From: Euhalothece natronophila Z-M001
GTDB lineage: Bacteria; Cyanobacteriota; Cyanobacteriia; Cyanobacteriales; Rubidibacteraceae
DNA length: 64,000 nt
Direction of reading: 5' to 3'
Assembly: GCF_007904085.1 (NCBI RefSeq)
Contig: NZ_CP042326.1
Span: forward strand, 310,001-374,000
In this document: piece after piece, positions 45,316-54,885 of the stretch
How the letters are laid out: each line of letters opens with the position of its first letter
Position numbering within the stretch: the first letter of the stretch is position 1
Made by a program: the position numbers and the translations under genes
The notes under the pieces: generated by a model
The model's database searches: none
What the model was told of the DNA's origin: nothing
What the model saw: only the letters and a program-made list of their open reading frames with translations

Positions 45316-46044
45316 TTGAAGAAAATCCCTGAAACTGATGCTATTTTTGAACAAGTGGCAACAGCTAATCAAGCGGCCGATGATGACCCAACCGTCTTAC
45401 GCATCTCAATTGACTCGAAAGCCAAAGTCAAACTAGGAAACCTCTCACGGGGTGGGAAAGACCGTCGCCAAGCTCCCCCTCAAGCCGATGACCATGATAC
45501 TCAATGGCACACGACTCTACTTCCCTTTGGGATTCTTAACCTCCGTACAGACAACTTAGCTCTTTACATGAGTGAGTCCCCTGAAACCTCAGATTTCATT
45601 GTTGATTGTCTAGAGCACTGGTGGAAAAGCAATCAAGGAAACTTTCCCGAGGTTAACACCTTAGCCATTAACTTGGATGGCGGCAGTGCTACCCGTTCCA
45701 ATCGCACTCAGTTCATCAAAAGGATTGTAGAATTTTCTCGTCATTACCAGCTCCAGATTCGCTTAATTTACTATCCTCCCTATCATAGTAAATACAATCC
45801 CATTGAGCGTTGTTGGGCTGCCCTTGAACAATTCTGGAACGGAGCGATTCTGGACTCTATTGACACGGCTCTGAGATGGGCAAGTAAGATGAGTTGGAAA
45901 GGTTCTCAGCCTGTGGTTCACCATGTCACTAAGCTTTATCAAACTGGTGTCAAAGTTGACCCTGAGTCTTTAGCAGACTATCGAGTTGATTGGCATCCTT
46001 CAGAATCTTTGCCCAAATGGTCAGTTACTGTTGGTTCGTTCTGA
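45316..46044 (+). CDS. ISAzo13-like transposase, catalytic frame
   Basis: 242 aa from TTG 45316, but probably made as the C-terminal part of a frameshift fusion. DDE-type catalytic domain: ISIDSKAKVKLGNL (first Asp), LAINLDGGSATRSNRTQF (second Asp) and YYPPYHSKYNPIERCWAALEQFW (Glu in NPIE). The SIDSK...G-N and PPYHSKYNPIE blocks are what I associate with the ISAzo13 family, near IS630. Confidence 0.85.
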   Translation: MKKIPETDAIFEQVATANQAADDDPTVLRISIDSKAKVKLGNLSRGGKDRRQAPPQADDHDTQWHTTLLPFGILNLRTDNLALYMSESPETSDFIVDCLEHWWKSNQGNFPEVNTLAINLDGGSATRSNRTQFIKRIVEFSRHYQLQIRLIYYPPYHSKYNPIERCWAALEQFWNGAILDSIDTALRWASKMSWKGSQPVVHHVTKLYQTGVKVDPESLADYRVDWHPSESLPKWSVTVGSF

Positions 46045-46071
46045 TGGGTATCCTTTTTTATTGCAAATCCC

Positions 46072-46640
46072 TAAGTTTCTAAATAATTGGGAAGTTCTTG
46101 GATCGGGAGATTTGGAAAAATGGCACTGGTGGTTGTTTCCTGATAAGTTTGATTATTGGTTAATTGATAAATCGTTAATGTTCCTTCTTCATAAATCCAA
46201 ATTTCAGGAATCCCTAGTTGGGCATAAATTAGAAAACGGTTAAGGGATTTGCTGGTTACATCAATTTCTAAAACGAGATCAGGAGGAGGATCGATGTTGA
46301 GATCAAATGTTAATTTTCCCCGTACTCGGGCTTCATTTTGAAAATAAAAACAATTATCAGGTTCAACTCCCACTGCTTTCATTTGATCTTTCCATGTCGT
46401 TGAACCGTAGCACTCATAATTAAGCTCTAAAATTTCGGCAATATCTTCAACCGCAGTGCTAATTACTTGTTTATAATATTCGTGTTCAGGTAAAGGAGTC
46501 ATTATTTCTAATTGCCCCTGATCATAAGCAATTCTAGCACCTCTTTTTTCCCCTAAAGTTGTGAGTAAATTTTCAAACTGTTCCCAACTAATTTGATTTA
46601 ATACGACACGATCTGCTTTATTCGCTGTTGCTAACATCAT
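46072..46640 (-). pseudogene. Uma2-family gene, 5' part, truncated by an IS element
   Basis: 189-aa reading frame whose stop codon TAG is formed at the element's inverted repeat. Uma2 features present: ARIAYDQGQLEIMTPLPEHEYYK, active-site Asp in PPDLVLEIDVTSKS (with the preceding E/D pattern), IWIYEEGTLTIYQL. About 24 C-terminal residues lie on the other side of the element (44706-44778). It starts nine bases after the priA stop. A shortened protein may still be made. It is distant from the tandem Uma2 pair at 38.4 kb. Confidence 0.85.
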
Positions 46641-46649
46641 TAATTTTGA

Positions 46650-49124
46650 TTACCCCATATCTAAAGGATCAACATCAATATTTAAACTAATATTTTTCGG
46701 ACAAAACTGATATAAATCCGTTAACCAAGAAAGCTGATTTTCTCCTTCTGTGCGAGAACATTTTAACAAAATTTGCCAACGATAACGCCTTGCAATTCGC
46801 ATCACACTGGCAGGTGCTGGCCCTAAAACTTCATACTGATTCTCTTCATTTTTGCTACGACAGACATCTGCTAATAAGGTAGCTGTTTGTTGTACTTCTA
46901 GCGCATCTAAACCACTTAAATTGAGTAAAATTAACTTGCCATAAGGAGGATAATTATAAGCATAACGGTTTTCTAATTCAGCTTGGGCAAACCGCCGATA
47001 ATCATGGTTGTATAAAGCAGCAATAACAGGGTGTTCGGGGTTATAAGTTTGAATAATCACCTGTCCGGGATCATCCCCTCTTCCTGCCCTTCCTGCTACT
47101 TGGGCGAGGGTTTGAAATGCCCGTTCCGCTGCCATATAATCAGAGCGATGTAATACCCCATCAGCAGAAACAACTGCCACTAGGGTAACTTGGGCAATAT
47201 CTAACCCTTTAGTTAGCATTTGTGTTCCCACTAATAAGTCTGCTTCGTAGTTGGTAAATTGGTTTAAGAGAGAACGGTGTGCGCCTTTAGTGCGTGTGGT
47301 ATCGCTATCAAACCGTAGGGTGCGTAAGTCAGGAAATTCTTGCTCTAGGGCTTGTTTTACCCGTTGTGTTCCTGTGCCAAAATGCTTCAGATAGGGAGAG
47401 CCACAGGCAGGGCATTGTTTCGGTTGCAGTTGGGTATGATTACAATAATGACAGCGTAACGATTGCGTCCCCCCTTCATGGGTGTAGTGATAGGAAAGAG
47501 AAACATCACAGTGGGGACATTCCATAACATAGCCACAACTGCGACAGGAAACAAAGGTACTATGCCCCCGTCTGGGAATAAAGAGAATGCCTTGCTTTCC
47601 TTGAGCTTTTAAGTTTTGCAGGGCGGTTTGCAGGGGTTGGCTAAAAATGGAGCGATTCCCCTGTTGTAATTCTTGCCGCATATCAACCACGGAAATGGGC
47701 GGTAAGGGGCGAGAATAGATGCGTTCAGGGAGAGAGAGATAATATTTTTCAGGGGTTTCCCAAGTTTCGAGAGAGGGAGTGGCTGATCCCAGAATGAGAG
47801 GACAATGCTCCAGTTCGGCTCGCCATTTTGCTACAGTACGAGCATGATAAGTGGGGAGGCGTTGGGTTTGTTTGAAACTGCTGTCGTGTTCTTCATCAAG
47901 GATAATCATTCCCAGTTTTGGCAGGGGGGCAAAAACCGCCGATCGCGTTCCGATGACAATTTGGGGATCTCCCCTTAACATCTGTCGCCAAGTATCATAT
48001 CTTTCCCCAGTGGAAAGGGCACTGTGATAAATGCAAACTTGATTGCCATAACGGGCGCGAAATCGATCACACAGTTGAGGGGTTAACCCAATTTCAGGAA
48101 CTAGAATTAGTACCGAATAACCAGCTTGTAAAATTGGCGCGATCGCCTGTAAATAAACTTCGGTTTTTCCTGAACCCGTTACCCCATGTAATAAAACTTG
48201 CTGAAAGCCGTCTAGCGCATTGATGGTATTGAGGGCTTCTTGTTGGGCATGGTTTAAGGTTTTAGGCTGATCCAATTCTTGATCAGGGGTTTGAGCAAAT
48301 CGCAGTCTTTCCTGTTCTTGAATGACCACACAGCCTTTTTTTTCTAAGCCAGAAACTGTACTAGAAGTGGTGGAACACGCCTGTAATAATTCAGTTAACC
48401 ATAACTCACCGCCGCGACGACGGAGAAACTCTAATACTTCCCGTTGACGAGGAGTTAACTCGGGAGATTCTCCCACTAATAAAACTGCTTTTTGACGCTT
48501 TGGGCGAGATTGTTGGGGTTGTTGTAAATAACTTTCTACCCAACCCCGTCGCATTAACTCATTAATTCCCCGTTGCGCCCCTTTAATTTGTTGTCGCAGA
48601 TATCGCGCACTATAATCTCCTGTTTGCTGAGATTGCAGGAGTCTTAAAACTGCTACGCCGACAGAAGAACAAAATTCTGTTGCCCCTTCTGGAATAACAT
48701 CTGGTTTTAAGCGAATCCGCAGTTGAGATTTTCCCAGTAATCCTGGGGGTAATGCGGTATGAATGACTGAGAGTAAAGGGCTACAGTAATAATGAGCGAC
48801 TTTTTCCAGTAATTGCCAATAACGTGGGGGAAATAGGCTTTCACTTACCACTGTTTCCACGTCTCGAATCTGATTTTCTGAGAGATTTTCAGGGAGAGAG
48901 GAAACCAGCCGAATGGCAATGCCACCGACAATTTGATTCCGCAGGGGAACACTTAAAATATCCCCCGGTTGAACGGTCATCTCGCTTGGAAGGTGATAAG
49001 TGAGTAACCCTGGGATGTCTGGACAATCCACTAAGACTTCTACCCACTGAGCAGTTTGCGAATTGTCGGGATTATAATTACCTTGACTGCTGGCAACAAC
49101 AGGCACAACGGGGGAATTTAACAT
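46650..49124 (-). CDS. priA: Primosomal replication restart helicase PriA
   Basis: Restarts stalled replication forks; 3'-5' DNA helicase. The 824-aa protein has an N-terminal fork-binding domain (about 1-115), a winged-helix region, Walker A LLHGVTGSGKTEVYLQ, DEEH box in ILDEEHDSSFKQ, and the eight-Cys double zinc-binding insert (CRSCGYVMECPHC...CHYC...CPACG) before helicase motifs V-VI (VAGRAGRG). Length is typical for cyanobacterial PriA. Confidence 0.95.
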   Translation of the reverse strand: MLNSPVVPVVASSQGNYNPDNSQTAQWVEVLVDCPDIPGLLTYHLPSEMTVQPGDILSVPLRNQIVGGIAIRLVSSLPENLSENQIRDVETVVSESLFPPRYWQLLEKVAHYYCSPLLSVIHTALPPGLLGKSQLRIRLKPDVIPEGATEFCSSVGVAVLRLLQSQQTGDYSARYLRQQIKGAQRGINELMRRGWVESYLQQPQQSRPKRQKAVLLVGESPELTPRQREVLEFLRRRGGELWLTELLQACSTTSSTVSGLEKKGCVVIQEQERLRFAQTPDQELDQPKTLNHAQQEALNTINALDGFQQVLLHGVTGSGKTEVYLQAIAPILQAGYSVLILVPEIGLTPQLCDRFRARYGNQVCIYHSALSTGERYDTWRQMLRGDPQIVIGTRSAVFAPLPKLGMIILDEEHDSSFKQTQRLPTYHARTVAKWRAELEHCPLILGSATPSLETWETPEKYYLSLPERIYSRPLPPISVVDMRQELQQGNRSIFSQPLQTALQNLKAQGKQGILFIPRRGHSTFVSCRSCGYVMECPHCDVSLSYHYTHEGGTQSLRCHYCNHTQLQPKQCPACGSPYLKHFGTGTQRVKQALEQEFPDLRTLRFDSDTTRTKGAHRSLLNQFTNYEADLLVGTQMLTKGLDIAQVTLVAVVSADGVLHRSDYMAAERAFQTLAQVAGRAGRGDDPGQVIIQTYNPEHPVIAALYNHDYRRFAQAELENRYAYNYPPYGKLILLNLSGLDALEVQQTATLLADVCRSKNEENQYEVLGPAPASVMRIARRYRWQILLKCSRTEGENQLSWLTDLYQFCPKNISLNIDVDPLDMG

Positions 49125-49155
49125 CAGTTAGACTCACTTAACCACTGTTCCGATT

Positions 49156-50946
49156 TTAATCAATATGAAACTCAAAAGGAAGGCGAGCATAAGCATGATT
49201 GGGATCATTCATAACTTTGAACTCTTCCCAACTGTTTTGGAATCGCTTGAGACGCTCATCAATTGGGGTTTCTTGACCCAATAATACACGAGCATCCTCT
49301 TGAAAACGTCTTAAAAACCGTTCTTCAAAGCCACTTAAACGGGGATATTCCTGAACTTGCCAATCCTCTAATTCTGCGGTTTCTGCTGCCTGCGCGAGCG
49401 CGCTATTTAATCCCCCTAACTCATCGACTAATCCCACTTCTTGAGCTTGTTTGCCAGACCACACACGACCTTGAGCAATTTCTTCCACTTCTTCTGGGGA
49501 AAGGTCACGATTGTCAGCAACGCGATCGATAAACCGATCATAAATTTGGTCAACCGTTCCTTGCAAGATGGCTAATTCTTCCTCACTTTTCGCGCGAGAA
49601 ATACTATCTAAGCCAGCCAACTCCCCGGTTGCGACTTCATCCCAAGTAATCCCATTTTCATTTGCTAGCTCTTGAATATTCGGTAAAATCCCAAACACGC
49701 CAATAGAACCAGTAACTGTAGTAGGTTGAGCAAAAATCTTATCTCCCCCTAACGACACCCAATAAGCACCAGAAGCCGCGGTATCCCCCATAGACACAAT
49801 AACCGGCTTTTCCTCTTGGGTTAACTTCAATTCCCGTAAAATCACATCAGAAGCCGTTGCACCGCCTCCAGGACTATTGATTCGCAAAACCACTGCTTTA
49901 ACATCATCATTCTCTCGTAAATTGCGAATTTTCTGAGCATAGCGACTACTACCAATACTATCTAATGGGGCTTCTCCACCAACAATCGCCCCTTGAGCAT
50001 GAAGCACCGCAATTTCATTATCAGAGGTATCTTCCATTGCCTCCCTCTGAGTGACCCCACTATAACTCGCTAGAGAAATATTGGGAAAATCATCATCATC
50101 TTCTGTTTCTGATATCTCTTTTAACTGACTAATTACCTCATCACGATAAGCCACTTCATCCACTAACCCTGCTTCTAAAGCATTTTCAGCTAACAAAATC
50201 CCTTGGGTATCAACAATATTCTGTAACTCATCAACACTAATGTCTCGCTGAGTGCTAACATCCTCTAACCATTCTCCCCAAATATCCCCTAAAAGCGCAG
50301 TCAATTGTTCTTCATTTTCAGGACTTAAATCTTCTCGAATTAAGGGTTCTATTGCCGATTTATAATCCCCCACTCGAACAGTATCAATTCCGATACCATA
50401 TTGTTCAAACGCCCCAGCAAAGAACGTTTGTTCCGAACGTAACCCTCTTATTTCCAGATTCCCTAAAGGATTTAAAATGACATTATCAGCAACTGAAGCT
50501 AAATAATATTCCCGTTGATTCAAATTAGTATCATAAGCAATTACCTCTTTACCGCTTTCTTGAAATTCAACCAACGCCTCACGAATTTCTTGTAAAATGG
50601 CATAATCTGTAGTATTCGAGCCTTCTGTTCCATCAAGTAAAATGCCAGAGATGCGATCATCTTCACTGGCTTTTTCAATGGAATTAACCACTTGCTGAAC
50701 TGTGACAGGACGCTCTTCAGGGGCAAATAACGCCTGAGTAATATTAAGGGGGGGTTGTGTATCTTGAATAGATTTTGATAAGTCAAAAACTAAAACCGAA
50801 TCTGATTCCACTTGCGGTTGTTGATCGCGAGTGCCAATAATAACAAAGAGTAAAAATAGGCTACCTGTTCCAACAATTGAAAATAAAACTAAGCCTGCAA
50901 AACTACCAATTAAAGTGGCAAGAGCTTGCTTGAGAAACTGACGCAT
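49156..50946 (-). CDS. sppA: Signal peptide peptidase SppA, 67K type
   Basis: Membrane serine protease that degrades cleaved signal peptides; in cyanobacteria the family is also linked to thylakoid/light acclimation. The 596-aa protein has one N-terminal membrane helix (about 12-36) and two S49 domains. The general-base Lys is in RVGDYKSAIEPL in the first domain and the nucleophile Ser in DTAASGAYWVSLGGD in the second, as in the long E. coli-type enzyme. Confidence 0.92.
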   Translation of the reverse strand: MRQFLKQALATLIGSFAGLVLFSIVGTGSLFLLFVIIGTRDQQPQVESDSVLVFDLSKSIQDTQPPLNITQALFAPEERPVTVQQVVNSIEKASEDDRISGILLDGTEGSNTTDYAILQEIREALVEFQESGKEVIAYDTNLNQREYYLASVADNVILNPLGNLEIRGLRSEQTFFAGAFEQYGIGIDTVRVGDYKSAIEPLIREDLSPENEEQLTALLGDIWGEWLEDVSTQRDISVDELQNIVDTQGILLAENALEAGLVDEVAYRDEVISQLKEISETEDDDDFPNISLASYSGVTQREAMEDTSDNEIAVLHAQGAIVGGEAPLDSIGSSRYAQKIRNLRENDDVKAVVLRINSPGGGATASDVILRELKLTQEEKPVIVSMGDTAASGAYWVSLGGDKIFAQPTTVTGSIGVFGILPNIQELANENGITWDEVATGELAGLDSISRAKSEEELAILQGTVDQIYDRFIDRVADNRDLSPEEVEEIAQGRVWSGKQAQEVGLVDELGGLNSALAQAAETAELEDWQVQEYPRLSGFEERFLRRFQEDARVLLGQETPIDERLKRFQNSWEEFKVMNDPNHAYARLPFEFHID

Positions 50947-50979
50947 AAATTATGTCTATTGAACTGAGCAGCCTCCATT

Positions 50980-52086
50980 CTAACGTGGATCAAGAGCATC
51001 CCTTAAGCCATCTCCTAACAGATTAAAGGCTAAAACCGTTAAAATAATCATAATTGCTGGGGGCCACACCAACCACGGCTGTAAGACGAGGATAGAAGCA
51101 TTGGTCGCCACAGACAGCAAGTTTCCCCAAGAGGGATCAGGTTGTTGAATCCCTAGCCCAATTAAACTCAACACTGACTCGGCTAAAATAAAGCTGGGAA
51201 TGGCAAGTGTCGCCGAAATAATAATGTAAGTTGCGGTTTGGGGGAGAACATGGCGGAGAATAATATAAAAAGAATTTCCCCCCATCGCGCGAGCGGCTTC
51301 CACAAACTCTCGTTGCTTAATGGATAAAACTTGTCCGCGAATCACCCTAGCTAGTCCCGACCAACTAACAAAAGAAGTAATGACAACAATTAAGATAAAA
51401 CGCTGAGTGCTGCTTAATGTTGGCGGTAAAACTGCCGCTAAAGCAACTAATAAATAGATCGTGGGAATGGTCATTAAAACTTCCACTAACCGCATGATAA
51501 TAGCATCAACTGTGCCTCCAAAATACCCAGAAATGCCACCAAACAGCATTCCTAATGGAAAAGAAATGGCAATTCCAAATAAACCAATAAATAAGCTAAT
51601 TCTTCCTCCGTGAACTAAGCGTGAAAATTGATCCCTGCCTTGTTCGTCTGTTCCTAAAAGATGATATTTAGCCTCACCTGTTGTTCCAAATAAATGCCAA
51701 TCAACTTCCCAACCTGAGAAAATTTCTACAGGTTCAAAATCTGGCGGAAGGGGTAAATAAAGCGGAAAAATGCGATAAGAAGTACCAGCAGCAAATAATG
51801 TTAAAGGGGTGGGTTCTTCAAAATCAACAATTAATTCTCGATCTCCTGTTTCAATATCCGTTTCTCCCTGTTGCGTGGGATAAACATGGGGGCCAATCCA
51901 GTCTCCTGTCTCCTGATTGCGAAAGTAAATTTCTGTGGGAGGCAACAAAGAGCCATCCATCTCTGAGGCATAAGGATCATAGGGGGCAACAAAATCAGCG
52001 CCAATGACCATTAAATAAAAAATGAGTAGCAAGGATGCGCCGATTCGAGCTAAAGAATTCTTTTTGAGTTTTCGCCACCAGTTCAT
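50980..52086 (-). CDS. Peptide/nickel-type ABC transporter permease (OppC/DppC family)
   Basis: Inner-membrane permease subunit of a peptide or related ABC importer. From ATG 52086 (368 aa; an upstream ATG 52116 adds ten residues). An N-terminal OppC_N segment WWRKLKKNSLARIGASLLLIFYL precedes a long loop of about 120 residues, then GTDEQGRDQFSRLVHGGRISL and the EAA loop VEAARAMGGNSFYIILRHVLPQ. The long periplasmic loop is typical of the cyanobacterial version. No ATPase or binding-protein gene is adjacent, so its partners are elsewhere. Confidence 0.88.
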   Translation of the reverse strand: MNWWRKLKKNSLARIGASLLLIFYLMVIGADFVAPYDPYASEMDGSLLPPTEIYFRNQETGDWIGPHVYPTQQGETDIETGDRELIVDFEEPTPLTLFAAGTSYRIFPLYLPLPPDFEPVEIFSGWEVDWHLFGTTGEAKYHLLGTDEQGRDQFSRLVHGGRISLFIGLFGIAISFPLGMLFGGISGYFGGTVDAIIMRLVEVLMTIPTIYLLVALAAVLPPTLSSTQRFILIVVITSFVSWSGLARVIRGQVLSIKQREFVEAARAMGGNSFYIILRHVLPQTATYIIISATLAIPSFILAESVLSLIGLGIQQPDPSWGNLLSVATNASILVLQPWLVWPPAIMIILTVLAFNLLGDGLRDALDPR

Positions 52087-52201
52087 AAAAAATAATTGAC
52101 AATCAGCAATAGACAATGGACAATTAGTAGCATAGGTTAATTTTAAACCAATTTGTCTTCAAGTCGTCACGGCAAACTCTCAATTAATGTCTGGAAAAAG
52201 G

Positions 52202-52267
52202 TTTGTGATTATCTAGTAGCCAATGACCAGCACAGGGAACTCCGGAGCAGCGGGGGCAAATCACAAA
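52202..52267 (+). promoter_or_regulatory. Structured leader candidate upstream of cbiT
   Basis: TTTGTGATT (52202-52210) and AATCACAAA (52259-52267) form a 9-bp closing stem around a loop that holds GGGAACTCCGGAGC and a G-run. GGGAA and TCCGGAGC recall cobalamin riboswitch cores, and the downstream gene belongs to corrin synthesis, but the expected GGTG segment and the GCCACTG box are not seen. Treat as a possible degenerate or different regulatory RNA. Confidence 0.25.
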
Positions 52268-52295
52268 TCTCTATTACGCATAACGAATTGTCAAT

Positions 52296-52895
52296 ATGGC
52301 TTCTTCGATCTGGCCCTACAAAAGCCCTGGCATTCCTGATCACTTGTTTGAACGTCTCCCTGGAATTCCCCTAACCAAACGGGAAGTGAGAATTTTATTA
52401 CTGTCCTATTTGCGCTTAGAACCCGATTCTGTGTTATGGGATGTGGGCGCAGGAACAGGAACAATTCCTGTTGAATCTGGGTTATTATGTCCTGATGCTC
52501 GCATTTTTGCGGTGGAAAGAGATGAAGAGGTGGTGGATTTAATTCGTCATAATTGCACGCGCTTTGGGGTAAAAAATGTGCAGGTGATTCAAGGGGTTGC
52601 CCCAGATTGTCTGAGTAAGTTACCTAAATCTCCCCATCGCGTTTGTTTGGAAGGGGGAAAAGATGTACATAAAAATTTAGAACAAGTTTGGCAATATATT
52701 CAGCCGCAAGGACGAGTCGTAGCAGTGGCAAATAATTTAGATAGTTTATATCGTCTCTCGGAAACCTTAGCGAAACTACAAGCTCGCAATATTGAAGTAG
52801 TACAGTCTTCTGTAAACCGCTTGGAAACTCGGGGACCAACTCAGGTATTTGCTGCCGTTGATCCCATTTTTATCTTGAGTGGCGAGAAGTTTTGA
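52296..52895 (+). CDS. cbiT: Precorrin-6B/cobalt-precorrin C15 methyltransferase (decarboxylating), CbiT type
   Basis: SAM-dependent enzyme that methylates C15 and removes the acetate carboxyl in corrin synthesis. The 199-aa protein is the CbiT half only: GIPLTKREVRILLLSYL, SAM motif LWDVGAGTGTIPVE, FAVERDEEVVDLI and the ending typical of the family. The CbiE half is separate or elsewhere. It is divergent from the ABC permease gene. Confidence 0.88.
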   Translation: MASSIWPYKSPGIPDHLFERLPGIPLTKREVRILLLSYLRLEPDSVLWDVGAGTGTIPVESGLLCPDARIFAVERDEEVVDLIRHNCTRFGVKNVQVIQGVAPDCLSKLPKSPHRVCLEGGKDVHKNLEQVWQYIQPQGRVVAVANNLDSLYRLSETLAKLQARNIEVVQSSVNRLETRGPTQVFAAVDPIFILSGEKF

Positions 52896-52909
52896 TGCTA
52901 CTAGGAGTC

Positions 52910-53752
52910 TTAGGTCTTACCTTCAGAATGAGTAGATTCATTGTTGAAGATAGGGGTTAAATAGGCAACTAAAGCCCCTAACATGAAACCAAGAATATTC
53001 CGTAGTAACGGTAACCACTCAGCAGTACGAGTGACAACGGGGCCAATGCCAAAGGCAATAAAGAGAATGCCCCATAGAGGAGATAATAACAAAGCCCATT
53101 GCCAAGCAACGATTTGATCTTGTTTGCGAGGTCGGGCGGCTAAACCAAAGACTACTCCCCCAACAACAGAAGTGATGAGAGTAAGAATCCATTGTTCTTG
53201 CGGTAAGCCTGGAACAACATTACAACCACCTTCTGCTAAGCATCCTTTCACTGTTTCTAGAGATTGCGCGATCGCGTTATTCTCGCCGTTTTTCTCCACA
53301 TAAAACATATTGCCAAAGCGAGTTTGCAATTCTACCCAAAAGGTACGCGGTAGGAGATTATAAACCTCATCTCCCACATTAAAAGCTAAAAGATTCCCAC
53401 CTCTGGCATCTGCTACTAATAAAACACTTTGATCATTTAGGTTCCAGTATTCTTTAACAGCACGTCCGGGAGTTTGATCATATTGGGTCAAAATCCGTAG
53501 CTTCCAACCTGTTTCTTCTTCAAATTCTTTGATTTCTTCGGTTAGCGATTCTTCTTGTAGCGTCGGTAAAAAATTCGCTAAATCAATAATCGGGGTTTGC
53601 TTTTCTGGCAATAAAGAAGGATTATCAAAGGCTTGAGCAGGAGCTGGATTAGCAAAAAGCGTAGAGAGCCCCAAAAGACAACTGATAAAGAGCACAATAA
53701 AGCGTCTTAAAGACGGAATAAGCATTTTTATATAACGGCTTTGTTTCAACAT
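52910..53752 (-). CDS. TPM-domain thylakoid protein, Psb32/TLP18.3-like
   Basis: 280 aa. N-terminal signal peptide (RRFIVLFISCLLGLSTLFANPAPAQA), then a TPM domain (about 50-180; IIDLANFLPTLQEESLTEEIKEFEEETGWKLRILTQ, LLPRTFWVELQTRFGN) facing the lumen or periplasm, then two or three membrane helices. The plant homologue TLP18.3 and cyanobacterial Psb32 assist photosystem II repair. It is convergent with cbiT, 14 bases apart. Confidence 0.85.
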   Translation of the reverse strand: MLKQSRYIKMLIPSLRRFIVLFISCLLGLSTLFANPAPAQAFDNPSLLPEKQTPIIDLANFLPTLQEESLTEEIKEFEEETGWKLRILTQYDQTPGRAVKEYWNLNDQSVLLVADARGGNLLAFNVGDEVYNLLPRTFWVELQTRFGNMFYVEKNGENNAIAQSLETVKGCLAEGGCNVVPGLPQEQWILTLITSVVGGVVFGLAARPRKQDQIVAWQWALLLSPLWGILFIAFGIGPVVTRTAEWLPLLRNILGFMLGALVAYLTPIFNNESTHSEGKT

Positions 53753-53863
53753 TTCTTAAAAATTAACAACAAGCTCAATGAACTTTACACTTGTTTACTT
53801 TATTTTAAGGATAGTGAGAAAAAAAATACAGATCACCCCTCAACTTTCATACCTAAGATAGGT

Positions 53864-54778
53864 TTATCGCTGAGTGATCCATTCCCAATAACGCTGGTAT
53901 AACTGTCTAGCGGCGGGAAATGTGGAATTAGGGCTAAGAAAATGAGAAAATTCAAAAGTGATCAGTTTATCCACTTGCGCGGCTTCGGCTTGCTCAATTT
54001 TATAACGGAGTTTACGATAATCAATCGGGGGAAACTTCCAAGGAACATCCCGATCAAAGCTCTCCACATTACTCCAAACCGTTAAACCGTATTTCTTTGC
54101 CAGTTGACAATTCGCTTGCAAATAATGGGGTAAGTCTTGATAAGCCACATTCCCATCTTGAAAGGCGACAATATCCACAATGCCTTTTAAACGAGCAAAT
54201 ATGGAATCCCAAGCAGTAATATGCTCATTGAAAGAAATGGCAGTTTCTCCAAACTGTTTAATGCCCTTAATATAGGGAGAAATTAGAATCGGAACATCTC
54301 GAAGTTTTTTCAGGTGACGGGATAATTCTTCATACACTTGCATCATCCCCTCATCATAGGTATTAATTTCATGGCTAATATACCAACCGCCAAATGCCTG
54401 ATAATCCCCGTAACGGCGGATAAATTCCTCACAGAAGGCTTGATTAATCTCAGTTTCGGTTTGATAGTCGCCATTTAACCAGTAGTTTCCAGAGTCATAA
54501 GTCCCAAAATAAAAGGTCATGCCATATTTTTCAGCTAGAGTTAGGAATAATTGGACGAGATCAGTATAAACAGGGAGGAGTTTGCCAATTTTTTCCTGTA
54601 AAACTTGTGAGTTAAAGGTAACCTGATCTTTATAGCCAGCGCGAATTAAAATAACAGTATCAATCCCCACTTCTTTCATAGTGGCAAAATCGTTATCCCA
54701 ATCGCGATCGCGCCAATTTTGTGAGGGAATGTCATGAGTGATTTCATCAAGGAAGGTTCCGGTGAGGGCTGGTTTCAT
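53864..54778 (-). CDS. DUF4434 TIM-barrel glycosidase-like protein
   Basis: 304 aa, no signal peptide. The opening TGTFLDEITHDIPSQNW, the strand TVILIRAGYKD, FYFGTYDSGNYWL and GGWYISHEIN (with possible catalytic Glu) followed by VDIVAFQDGNVAY fit the DUF4434 family, which looks like glycoside hydrolase TIM barrels. Substrate unknown. It precedes pgi divergently (107-base spacer), which may hint at a sugar-related role. Confidence 0.72.
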   Translation of the reverse strand: MKPALTGTFLDEITHDIPSQNWRDRDWDNDFATMKEVGIDTVILIRAGYKDQVTFNSQVLQEKIGKLLPVYTDLVQLFLTLAEKYGMTFYFGTYDSGNYWLNGDYQTETEINQAFCEEFIRRYGDYQAFGGWYISHEINTYDEGMMQVYEELSRHLKKLRDVPILISPYIKGIKQFGETAISFNEHITAWDSIFARLKGIVDIVAFQDGNVAYQDLPHYLQANCQLAKKYGLTVWSNVESFDRDVPWKFPPIDYRKLRYKIEQAEAAQVDKLITFEFSHFLSPNSTFPAARQLYQRYWEWITQR

Positions 54779-54885
54779 AGTCCAAAATCGTTAATCGGGT
54801 GCAAAAATCTAGGAAAGTAGATGAAGAATTAATTTGAGTGTCTTAAACTAAGCAATGTAAGCGACGAATAACAGGATAAAAGAGG

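Larger units (their letters stand above)
44782..46071 (+). mobile_element. ISAzo13-like insertion sequence
   Basis: 1290 bases. Imperfect terminal inverted repeats: left GGGACTTGCGAAAAAATGAA, right (reverse complement) GGGATTTGCAATAAAAAAGG. TAA occurs directly on both sides (44779-44781 and 46072-46074), a 3-bp target duplication. It carries a transposase in two frames joined at an A7 run. The insertion splits a uma2 gene in the priA-uma2-mazG gene row. Confidence 0.88.

Noticed and set aside
45986-46243. 85-aa frame spanning the right end of the ISAzo13-like element
   Set aside because: It crosses the element boundary and runs antisense to the uma2 fragment; no conserved features.
52153-52374. 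73-aa frame overlapping the cbiT start
   Set aside because: It is out of frame with cbiT, and the shared part is conserved CbiT sequence.
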